Assembly (NCBI GenBank): GCA_964475385.1
Contig: CAYYWV010000050.1
Coordinates: forward strand, 1-19,771
Source: CAYYWV01 sp964475385
GTDB taxonomy: Bacteria; Pseudomonadota; Alphaproteobacteria; JAAXGF01
Direction: 5' to 3'
DNA length: 19,771 nt
Shown: positions 8,169 through 14,784 of the stretch, piece by piece
Layout: each line of letters starts with the position of its first letter
How positions within the stretch are numbered: the stretch's first letter is position 1
Translations under genes and position numbers: made by a program
The notes under the pieces: generated by a model
What the model saw: only the letters and a program-made list of their open reading frames with translations
The model's database searches: none
What the model was told of the DNA's origin: nothing

Positions 8169-9445
8169 GGCGCGGCCTTCCGTCTTGCGGCGAGCGCCGC
8201 GTCGATCCGCGCGCGCAAATCGGCCACCACCGCGGGCGCGGTGAACCAGCGGCGGAAGGTCTCGAACCCGGCCTCGCCCAGCCGGCGGCGAAGCGCGCGG
8301 TCGGCGGCGGCCTCGGCGACGAGATCGGCGATCTCGTCGGCGTCGCGGCCGAGAAGCGCGTTCTCGCGGTGCTTCATCTCGGGCAACGACAGCGCCGCGT
8401 CGCGGTGCGCCACGATGCAACCGCCCAAGGACCAGACGTGCAGGTAGCGCGACTGGTTGACCTTATAACGGGTCGCGTTGTTGAGGCACAGGAAAACCGG
8501 CGCCGCCAAAAGCGCCGCGTCGATGTCGTCGACGAAGCCGAGGTTGCGCACCTCGGGCCGCGCGAGCGGGGCGGCGATGTCGTCCGGAAGCCGCCCGCCG
8601 CCCAGAAGATGGACCTCATAGGCCCGCCCGCCCATGGCCCGGCGCAAGGCGTCGAGAAAATGCGCCCCCATGTACTGGAGCGCGAGCGCATTCCCGGTCG
8701 ATGTCTGCTGGCCGACATTGCCGATGATGATCGCGGGATCGTCGCGCTCGGCCGCCTCGCGCCGCGCCCGCCAGTCGTCGCCGAAGCGATCGACATAGAC
8801 CATGCGGCAGTAGAACGCGCCCGCCACCCCGTGCGCGCGGTAGTACTCGGCGTCGTTCGCCGCGACCTCGCCGAACAGGTCGTAGCGCCGCATCTCGCCG
8901 AGATGCAGGCGCTCGAAATGGCGTTGGCGGATGGCCATCAGGGCCGCGCGCAACGGGTCGGGACGCGGGAGGAACGGGGGCGCGGAGCGCACGGCGCGGT
9001 TCTTCGGGTCGGGGTTGCCGTAATAGGCGACCTTGAGCGCCGGGGCCTCGGCGAAGACCTGGGCGGTCATCTCCGACCAGGGCACGAACACCGCATCCGC
9101 GCCCGCCTCGCGGACCAGCGCGTTCGCCTGCGCGCGGATGCGGGTCTCGGGGAAGTAGTCGTCGAGCCGCGGCCGCAGGACCGAGCCGATCCGGCGCGTC
9201 CGCGCGGGCGGCGCGGGCACGACCAGCGGCGGCAGCGCCTCGACGCCGATCTCGGCGAGGTCGCGGCGCGCCGCCGCCTCGTCCGCCGCCCTGTCCGGCC
9301 AGTCCGCGCGCGGGGTGCAGACGAAGGCGACCGCGCAGTCGCGCGCGGCCGCGAAGGCGCGGATCAGCTCGAAGACGACGATATTGGCCGAAAGCCGCGT
9401 ATGGCCCCGATGAGGCCAGTTCTGGGCGGCGACGAGGAGCTTCAT
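8165..9445 (-). CDS. GT-B glycosyltransferase (GT4-like), intact copy
   Basis: A 426-residue protein beginning MKLLVAAQNWPHRGHTRLS. The C-terminal half has YEVHLLGGGRLPDD, then VRNLGFVDDIDAALLAAPVFLCLN, SLGGCIVAHRDAALSLPEMKH, and ENALLGRDADEIADLVAEAAADRALRRRLGEAGFETF split over adjoining segments. That is the donor-binding layout of GT4-like retaining glycosyltransferases, so it probably adds one sugar to the lipid-linked repeat unit at the cytoplasmic membrane face. The first 49 codons are repeated perfectly at 10512-10658. The likely start is the ATG at 9443-9445, but the sequence just upstream (GACGTTGCG) has no clear ribosome site; an in-frame GTG at 9472 would add nine residues. In the copy at 10658 the same ATG overlaps the upstream stop, so the present start context appears to be new. 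Sugar specificity is unknown. Confidence 0.83.
   Translation of the reverse strand: MKLLVAAQNWPHRGHTRLSANIVVFELIRAFAAARDCAVAFVCTPRADWPDRAADEAAARRDLAEIGVEALPPLVVPAPPARTRRIGSVLRPRLDDYFPETRIRAQANALVREAGADAVFVPWSEMTAQVFAEAPALKVAYYGNPDPKNRAVRSAPPFLPRPDPLRAALMAIRQRHFERLHLGEMRRYDLFGEVAANDAEYYRAHGVAGAFYCRMVYVDRFGDDWRARREAAERDDPAIIIGNVGQQTSTGNALALQYMGAHFLDALRRAMGGRAYEVHLLGGGRLPDDIAAPLARPEVRNLGFVDDIDAALLAAPVFLCLNNATRYKVNQSRYLHVWSLGGCIVAHRDAALSLPEMKHRENALLGRDADEIADLVAEAAADRALRRRLGEAGFETFRRWFTAPAVVADLRARIDAALAARRKAAP
9299..9445. repeat. 147-base perfect direct repeat, copy A (5' end of intact glycosyltransferase)
   Basis: Base-by-base comparison shows 9299-9445 is identical to 10512-10658, offset 1213. 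The match ends exactly at the ATG of the glycosyltransferase (9445) and at codon 49 (9299). Bases differ on both sides (9298 g against 10511 c; 9446 c against 10659 t). This copy forms the start of the complete gene. Confidence 0.97.
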
Positions 9446-10511
9446 CGCAACGTCAAGACTGGCTCGCCCCACTCATGTGTGTGCGTTTCCATACCCTTCC
9501 TGTCCCGAACCCTAAAGCTCGACAACTGCCGACGCATGCCTGAATCGCCCCCCCGACAACTCATCGTGAAACGGCGTTGGGTCGAGGCGAGGAGACGCGC
9601 CGAAATCATAAGCTTCGAAGCGGGTTTCCGGATGTTGTTTCGATTGCAACAGGTTGACGCTTTGGATCATTCCGCCTGGCGCGAGCCTTTCCCTGAAAAG
9701 CGTCAGATAGGCGTTGACGGTTCCGATCTCCATTTCTTGAAAGGAGGCCATGTTGAATGCGAAATCGAATCCATGGCCGGGATCTTGGAAGGGGAGCAAA
9801 AATCGAACGCTTGCCTCTCGGTTCTGATGGGGAAGTGCAACGTCGATCTCCCCAGCGAGAGCTCGAATCAAGCAATAGGCCACGGGAATTGTTTCCGGCA
9901 GATCAATCACAACCGAGCGAAGCGTCGGGTTCAACAGGTGGCGAAAGAGGATATGAACCCCGGCGCCGGCGCCGACCTCCAACATGCGTTTCGGTGCCAC
10001 ATTGCCGAGGATCACGGCCTCGGCAGTGCGGAAGTAGACCACCGGGTGAGCTTCGGCCAAGGGCACGTGAGTAGCCGGTATCCGATAATCGGGATAGTGC
10101 CGCTTGAATATCGTCGGGTAGTCCGGGAGCTTCGGCCGGCGCTGGAACGGCAGGCGGACGCGCTCCTGCCAGCTCACATACTGCGAAACACTGAAATTAT
10201 GGCCACTTTGAACGAGAACGCCACCGGTCGAAAATCCGATAAACGTTTTGTGCGCCCAATCGCGCCATGTCGATGACGGGCCATAGACGCTATCGGCCAG
10301 ACGTTCGACGACCCGCTCCTCTGCGAGAAAGCGGAAATAGTCGAGAAGGTCGGAGAATTCATGCAAATCACCCCGGAAATAGGTCTGGAACATGCCGTCT
10401 GCTGGGGAGCATATCTTAATGGCCATCTAACCGTTCTCCATATAATAATAGAGACCACAATTCTATGTGGTGATAAGACAACAAATCGCTTTGATGTATT
10501 TGCCATTTTCC
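9446..10511. other. Low-GC inserted segment between the direct repeats
   Basis: This 1066-base segment is clearly poorer in GC than its surroundings. By hand count 9601-9660 has 29 of 60 G+C, 9781-9840 has 31 of 60 and 10441-10500 only 18 of 60, against 48 of 60 at 9301-9360. It carries one complete methyltransferase gene, 66 bases between that gene and copy A, and about 85 AT-rich bases between copy B and the methyltransferase start. No transposase, terminal inverted repeat or short target duplication is seen. It is best read as acquired DNA. Confidence 0.85.
9512..10426 (-). CDS. Putative sugar O-methyltransferase, SAM-dependent, horizontally acquired
   Basis: A 304-residue protein with SAM-binding motif I at about 148-157 (MLEVGAGAG) followed by a second acidic strand, VVIDLPETI (172-180). 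A later RLAPGGMIQSVNLL segment resembles motif III of class I methyltransferases. The layout, a roughly 140-residue N-terminal part before motif I, recalls the family annotated as putative sugar O-methyltransferases in polysaccharide and antibiotic loci; this match is from memory and moderate. The ATG at 10424-10426 has GGAG about nine bases upstream. Base and codon use differ sharply from all neighbours (many A/T-ending codons such as AAA, AAT, ATA), which indicates recent transfer. It sits between two copies of the 5' end of a glycosyltransferase gene. It probably methylates a sugar of the glycan; the position modified cannot be told. Confidence 0.78.
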   Translation of the reverse strand: MAIKICSPADGMFQTYFRGDLHEFSDLLDYFRFLAEERVVERLADSVYGPSSTWRDWAHKTFIGFSTGGVLVQSGHNFSVSQYVSWQERVRLPFQRRPKLPDYPTIFKRHYPDYRIPATHVPLAEAHPVVYFRTAEAVILGNVAPKRMLEVGAGAGVHILFRHLLNPTLRSVVIDLPETIPVAYCLIRALAGEIDVALPHQNREASVRFLLPFQDPGHGFDFAFNMASFQEMEIGTVNAYLTLFRERLAPGGMIQSVNLLQSKQHPETRFEAYDFGASPRLDPTPFHDELSGGRFRHASAVVEL

Positions 10512-10658
10512 CCAGTCCGCGCGCGGGGTGCAGACGAAGGCGACCGCGCAGTCGCGCGCGGCCGCGAAGGCGCGGATCAGCTCGAAGACGACGATATTGG
10601 CCGAAAGCCGCGTATGGCCCCGATGAGGCCAGTTCTGGGCGGCGACGAGGAGCTTCAT
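10416..10658 (-). pseudogene. Truncated 5' fragment of the glycosyltransferase gene, fused to foreign sequence
   Basis: Forty-nine codons identical to the intact glycosyltransferase (MKLLVAAQNWPHRGH...PRADW) run from 10658 to 10512. The frame then enters the low-GC insert and continues for 31 unrelated residues (starting GKWQIHQSDL) to a TAA at 10416-10418. The 80-residue product lacks the whole donor-binding half, so it cannot be an active glycosyltransferase. Its ATG overlaps the stop of the TylF-like gene (ATGA), which looks like the original junction of the operon. Its stop lies inside the first codons of the inserted methyltransferase, overlapping by 11 bases, so ribosomes translating the fragment would end at that gene's start. 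Confidence 0.88.
10512..10658. repeat. 147-base perfect direct repeat, copy B (truncated glycosyltransferase)
   Basis: Identical over all 147 bases to 9299-9445. This copy keeps the ATGA overlap with the upstream gene, so it appears to hold the ancestral 5' junction, while copy A holds the ancestral 3' junction. Confidence 0.97.
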
Positions 10659-11455
10659 TCCGAGGGCCGGTCGCCGTTATCCGTGCTTGAGCCGGTGTAA
10701 ACGAAGGCCTTTTGAAGGCCCGTCGCATAGAACGCCTCGAAATGCAGGTCGGGGTTGGCGGCGCGGAACTCGGCCCAAGCGCGGCGTTCGCCCTTGTTGG
10801 GGTCGGCGCGAAAGCAGTTCCAGTCGTCGAAAACGATGATCGTTCCCGGTTGCAGAAAATCCTTGCAAAAGCCGAGCACCGGCACGGTCGAGTGGTAGAG
10901 ATCGCAATCGACATAGATGACCGCCGCCTTGCGCCCTGCGAGCCGCCGGCGCGTCTCTTCGCCGAGGCTCTTGTCGTAGAACCCCTTGATCGTGATCAGG
11001 CGGTCGGCGGGGATGCCGTGGTCGCGGCACAGCTTGCGGAACCGCTCCTCCGAGGTCGCGAGCTTGCCCTTCTCCCAGATGTCCTGGCGGTCGATGTCCT
11101 CGATCTCGGGCAGGCCCTCGAAGGAATCGAAGGCCACGTAACGCCAGTCGAACAAGTGATGAAAACAGTCGTAGGCCATGCGCATGGTGTTGGCCTCGTG
11201 ACAGCCGAACTCGAAATAGTACCCGTCGATCGGACGGTTGATATGGGCGAAATGGGCGATCTCGAGAAACATTCGCCGCCGCTGCTCGAGGCCGTGGGCG
11301 GTGTAAACGTCGCGGACCCAGCGCCGCGCCGCCCGCCGCTCGGGCGCAAGGAGGTCGTAGAGCTTGTTGAACGCGGAAACCAACAAGCTCTTGGGCGTTC
11401 CGTTCGCGCGCCCTGTTTTCCTTTCTCCGCGGCCGGTCTCGTCTGACTGCGCCAT
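10655..11455 (-). CDS. TylF/MycF-like class I methyltransferase
   Basis: A 266-residue protein of the TylF (macrocin O-methyltransferase) type, metal- and SAM-dependent enzymes that often methylate sugar hydroxyls. Visible motifs are YYFEFGCHEANTMRMA (about 79-94, SAM motif I region), VAFDSFEGLPEI (107-118), AVIYVDCDLYHSTVPVL (178-194) and IIVFDDWNCF (206-215); the DCDLYHST and DDW acidic residues are the expected metal ligands. The N-terminal 20 residues are charged and probably flexible. The ATG at 11453-11455 has GCGAGGA just upstream and follows the oxidoreductase stop by 35 bases. Its stop overlaps the start of the truncated glycosyltransferase copy. It probably methylates a sugar in this locus; N- or O-linkage and substrate are not known. 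Confidence 0.82.
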   Translation of the reverse strand: MAQSDETGRGERKTGRANGTPKSLLVSAFNKLYDLLAPERRAARRWVRDVYTAHGLEQRRRMFLEIAHFAHINRPIDGYYFEFGCHEANTMRMAYDCFHHLFDWRYVAFDSFEGLPEIEDIDRQDIWEKGKLATSEERFRKLCRDHGIPADRLITIKGFYDKSLGEETRRRLAGRKAAVIYVDCDLYHSTVPVLGFCKDFLQPGTIIVFDDWNCFRADPNKGERRAWAEFRAANPDLHFEAFYATGLQKAFVYTGSSTDNGDRPSE

Positions 11456-11490
11456 CGTTCCTCGCCTTTAAGCGTTGTTTGCGCGGAGCA

Positions 11491-12510
11491 TCAAGCCGCC
11501 GAGGCGCGTTGCGCAAGCGCCTCCTGAACGGCCAGGGCGTCGGCAAGCGTGGGAAGGTCTTGGACCTCCCCGCCGCGGGCCGCCTTTGCGAAGGCGCTGA
11601 GCAGGCCGACGGTGGCGCGCACGCGGCTGTCGTCCTTCCGCCCCGCCGCTCCTTTTTCGAAGCCGAGCGCATGGGACGCGCCGTCGCTTTCCTGAAGGAT
11701 CAGCGTCGTATCCTCGGGCCCGAACGGGGGGCGGAACCAGAGCGTGAGCGCGCCCTGCTCTCCGCGGGCGACGATCCGGTGGCCGAGCGCCGGCGCGGCC
11801 AGGTTCGAGACCCGCAGGCTCGCCACCGGTCCGTCGCCAAGGCGGACGATCAGGTCGCAGCGGTCGGGCGCGGTGACCGGACGGCGCGTCCCGTCGTCGG
11901 CCTCGCGCGCGGGCGCGAGCACGGTCTCGGCGCGGCCGAGGACGCGCGGCTCCGCGCCCGCGATCCAGCGCAGGTAGTCGAGCGCGTGGCTCGCGAAATT
12001 CAGGGTCGCGCCGCCGCCGAGCGCGGCGTCGTTGCGCCAGCTCCAGCGGCGGCTGCGGGCCTCGGGCGCGGCGGTCAGCCAGTCGATCTCGAACGCCTCG
12101 ACCCGGCCCACGGCCCCGCGGGCGAGGGCTGCGCGAAAGGCGGCGAGCGCGGGCTCGAAACGGAACTGGAAGCCGACCGCGTGAACCACGCCCGCGCCCT
12201 CGCAGGCCGCGATCATCGCTTTCGTCTCGGCGGCATTGAGCCCCGCGGGCTTCTCGCACAGGACGGCCTTGCCCGCTTGGGCCGCGGCGACCACCGCCTC
12301 GCGCTGGACCGCGGGCGGAAGCGCGACGACCACCGCATCGACGTCGTCGCGGACGACGGCCGCGCGCCAGTCCGCCATGCGCTCGACGCCGCAGGCCCCC
12401 GGGTCGCTCCGGGCCGCGATGACGACCGGCTCGACGCCCGCCGCCGCGCGCGCCGCGGGCAGATGGACCCGCGCCCCGTGTCCGCCCCCAAGGATGGCGA
12501 GCCGCAGCAT
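11491..12510 (-). CDS. Gfo/Idh/MocA family oxidoreductase
   Basis: A 339-residue NAD(P)-dependent oxidoreductase. The N-terminal Rossmann loop is LRLAILGGGHGARVHLPAA (2-20). AVVVALPPAVQREAV (59-73) and VLCEKPAGLNAAE (83-95), with the EKP triad at 86-88, are the family hallmarks. The C-terminal part has GGGATLNFASHALDYLRWIAG, in which the conserved GG..D/H-type segment holds the substrate-side histidine. Members in polysaccharide operons commonly oxidise or reduce a keto group on a nucleotide sugar, for example C3 of UDP-GlcNAcA in WlbA/WbpB; the upstream nucleotide-sugar dehydrogenase would suit such a substrate, but this is inference. The ATG at 12508-12510 lies 13 bases after the stop of the C-methyltransferase gene; the ribosome site is weak. 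Confidence 0.86.
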   Translation of the reverse strand: MLRLAILGGGHGARVHLPAARAAAGVEPVVIAARSDPGACGVERMADWRAAVVRDDVDAVVVALPPAVQREAVVAAAQAGKAVLCEKPAGLNAAETKAMIAACEGAGVVHAVGFQFRFEPALAAFRAALARGAVGRVEAFEIDWLTAAPEARSRRWSWRNDAALGGGATLNFASHALDYLRWIAGAEPRVLGRAETVLAPAREADDGTRRPVTAPDRCDLIVRLGDGPVASLRVSNLAAPALGHRIVARGEQGALTLWFRPPFGPEDTTLILQESDGASHALGFEKGAAGRKDDSRVRATVGLLSAFAKAARGGEVQDLPTLADALAVQEALAQRASAA

Positions 12511-12523
12511 CGCGCGGGCCGGG

Positions 12524-13777
12524 TCAGTCCACGATCCGGGGCTCGGGCAACGGCATGATGAACTTCCCCCGATAGCCCTTGCGGCGCAAGAGCGCCATCA
12601 GCTCCTCGCCCACATGCCACGACAGCATCAGCGCGTAAGGCGGCTGGTCCTCGAACAACGCCTTCTCGTCCACCACGGGGATTCGGGTGCCGGGGATGTA
12701 CTTGCCGATCTTGTGCGAGGTCGGCACCTCCATGACCATCTCGACCAGGCCGTCGTCGATGCCGACGTAGTTGATCAGCGTGCTCGCCCGCGACGGCGCG
12801 CCGATGCCGTAGACCCGCTCGCCGCGCGCCTTGATCGGCGCGAGCAGGCGGTGGAGCTCGAGCTTCGACTGCACGACCCGGCGGCGGAAGTCGGCGAAGG
12901 CCGAGCCGTCCGTAATGCCGGCCGCGCGCTCGGCGTCCAGCATGGCGGCGACGCTGTCGCGAACCGGGCGCGCGCCCGCGCGGGCGGCGTAGACCCGGAT
13001 CGAACCGCCGTGGGTCGGAATCCGCTTGGCGTGGAAGACCGCGAGCCCGTGATCGGCGAGCAGCCGCGCCATCGCCCCCAGATGGTAGTAGCGCAGATGC
13101 TCGTGATAGATGGTGTCGTACTGGAGGGTCTCGACCAGCGAGGCGAGATAGTGGGATTCGTTGACGAACACCCCGTCCTCGGCGAGAAGCTCCACGATCC
13201 CCTCGACCACCGCGTGGGGGTCGTGGATATGGGCGAAGACATTGGCCGCCGTGATCAGCTTCGCCTCGCCGTACGCGGCCTTCACCCGCGCGACCGTCTC
13301 GGCGTCGAAGTAGGCGGTGATCGTCTCGATCCCGTTCTTGCGCGCGACCTCGCCGGCCTGCGAGGGTTCGATCCCGAGCGCGCGGAAGCCCGCTTCCTTG
13401 AAGTTGCCGAGAAGGGTGCCGTCGTTCGATCCGATGTCGATCACCAGATCGCCGGCCTTAAGCCCGACCAGCGGCGTCGCCTCGCGACACAGCTCGGCGA
13501 AGTTCTCGCGCAAGATCCGGGTGGTGCCCGAAAGATAAGGGTAGGAGTAGGGGAACAGCACCTCGGCGTCGACCGCGAGCCCGATCTGCGCATGGCCGCA
13601 GGCCCCGCAACGCAAGAGCTCGAGCGGAAAGGCGGGCTGCTCCTCGGGCGCCGCGCCGATCGGCGGCATGGTGTTGACCGGCGGGATGTAGCCCAGGAAC
13701 AGGATCGATTCGAGCGCGCCTGCGCCGCAGATCTGGCAGGCGGTGATCGGACGGGACGAGGCGACGTAAGGGGCCAT
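12524..13777 (-). CDS. Zinc-binding sugar C-methyltransferase family protein
   Basis: A 417-residue protein with the three-part layout of SAM-dependent C-methyltransferases that build branched deoxysugars (TylC3/NovU type). First comes an N-terminal zinc site, CQIC at 14-17 and CGAC at 57-60. Next is a class I SAM domain with LVIDIGSNDGTLLGNF (111-126). The C-terminal domain includes GIGAPSRASTLINYVGI, where relatives usually have GAPAKGNTLLNY. The YHEHLRYYHL segment, carrying conserved active-site Tyr and His, is also present. Known members methylate C3 of a keto sugar nucleotide; related proteins of unknown substrate are common in O-antigen loci. The ATG at 13775-13777 is eight bases after the SDR stop; a GTG at 13846 would add 23 low-complexity residues and is rejected. 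It probably works with the adjacent SDR. Confidence 0.87.
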   Translation of the reverse strand: MAPYVASSRPITACQICGAGALESILFLGYIPPVNTMPPIGAAPEEQPAFPLELLRCGACGHAQIGLAVDAEVLFPYSYPYLSGTTRILRENFAELCREATPLVGLKAGDLVIDIGSNDGTLLGNFKEAGFRALGIEPSQAGEVARKNGIETITAYFDAETVARVKAAYGEAKLITAANVFAHIHDPHAVVEGIVELLAEDGVFVNESHYLASLVETLQYDTIYHEHLRYYHLGAMARLLADHGLAVFHAKRIPTHGGSIRVYAARAGARPVRDSVAAMLDAERAAGITDGSAFADFRRRVVQSKLELHRLLAPIKARGERVYGIGAPSRASTLINYVGIDDGLVEMVMEVPTSHKIGKYIPGTRIPVVDEKALFEDQPPYALMLSWHVGEELMALLRRKGYRGKFIMPLPEPRIVD

Positions 13778-13785
13778 GGCGGTGC

Positions 13786-14784
13786 TCAGGCTTTCGCGTT
13801 GTTCGACGGCGCGCCGGGGCGGAGATGGGCGTTGGCCGTGTACCATTCGACCATTCCGGGAAGGCCCGCATCAAGGTCGATCCGCGGCCGGTAGCCGAGC
13901 GCCTGGACCTTCGCGATGTCGGGGACGCGGCGCAGGACGCCGCCCGCGGCCGGCGCGCCGGGCACGATCTCGGCCTCGCGGCCGAAGCAGGCGACCACCT
14001 TGCGCGCGAGCGCGCCGATCGTGACCTCGGCCGGGTTGCCGATATGATAGATCTCGAGGTGCCGGCCGCGCTCGAGCACCCGCGCGACGCCGTCGATCAG
14101 GTCGTCGATATGGACGAAGGCGCGGGTCTGGCGGCCGTCGCCCTGGATCGGAAAGCGGACCCGCGGGGCGGCGTCGGCGGCGCAGATCTCGCGCGCCCGC
14201 AGGATGAACTGGGGGATCACGTGCTCCCAGCCCATGTCGGGGCCATAGACGTTGTGGGGCCGGAAGATCGTGACCCGCTCGAACAATTCGCGCCCGTAGT
14301 TGATGGCGATCAGCTCGCTCGCGATCTTGCCGCCGCCGTAGGAGTAGCGCGGGTTGCGCACGTCGGGCACCGACAAGGGCGCGGTCTCGTCGGTCGGCAC
14401 CTTGGGCGGGGTCTGATAGGCCTCGGCGCTCGAGGCCAGGCACAACTCGCCGATGCCGTTCGCCCGGCAGGCGTCGACGACCGCGAGCATCCCGCGGATC
14501 GCCACATCGAGCACCAGCATCGGCTGGCTGTAGAAGAACGCGGTGCCGTTGACGGCGGCGAGATGGACCACCGCCTCCATGCCCTTCGCGGCGCGGGCGA
14601 CGGCGTCCGCATCGCGCACGTCGGCCTCGATCAGCTCGACGTCGCCGGCGACGTCGGCGAGCCGGCGCGCGGCGCCGCGGAAGTTGTTGTCGAGCGCCCG
14701 GACCCGGTGCCCGTCGGCCACCAGCCGGCGCACCAGCGCCGCCCCGATGAAGCCGGTCCCCCCGGTGACGAGATAGCGGGTCAC
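13786..14784 (-). CDS. NAD(P)-dependent epimerase/dehydratase (extended SDR)
   Basis: A 332-residue extended SDR with the dinucleotide loop YLVTGGTGFIGAALVRRL (4-21), ASSAEAYQTP (117-126) carrying the catalytic Ser, and YGGGK (Tyr149, Lys153). FRPHNVYGPDMGWEHVIPQF and DGRQTRAFVHIDDLIDGV are typical of nucleotide-sugar epimerases and 4,6-dehydratases. The exact reaction is not decided. The GTG at 14782-14784 overlaps the stop of the nucleotide-sugar dehydrogenase by four bases (GTGA). It is followed closely by the C-methyltransferase, and known pathways to C-methyl sugars need a keto intermediate made by such an SDR; that link is inference. Confidence 0.88.
   Translation of the reverse strand: MTRYLVTGGTGFIGAALVRRLVADGHRVRALDNNFRGAARRLADVAGDVELIEADVRDADAVARAAKGMEAVVHLAAVNGTAFFYSQPMLVLDVAIRGMLAVVDACRANGIGELCLASSAEAYQTPPKVPTDETAPLSVPDVRNPRYSYGGGKIASELIAINYGRELFERVTIFRPHNVYGPDMGWEHVIPQFILRAREICAADAAPRVRFPIQGDGRQTRAFVHIDDLIDGVARVLERGRHLEIYHIGNPAEVTIGALARKVVACFGREAEIVPGAPAAGGVLRRVPDIAKVQALGYRPRIDLDAGLPGMVEWYTANAHLRPGAPSNNAKA

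Noticed and set aside
6672..8447. A 591-codon plus-strand open frame rich in Gln, Glu and Arg
   Set aside because: It is opposite the flippase; the reverse of a hydrophobic membrane protein gives just such a charged low-complexity frame.
9446..10511. The insert as an IS element or transposon
   Set aside because: It has no transposase, no terminal inverted repeats, and the flanking duplication of 147 bases is far too long for a transposition target duplication.
10427..10511. A promoter in the AT-rich bases before the inserted methyltransferase
   Set aside because: TATTAT- and TAGAAT-like boxes occur but none has a -35 box at 16-18 bases; AT-rich foreign DNA gives such matches by chance.
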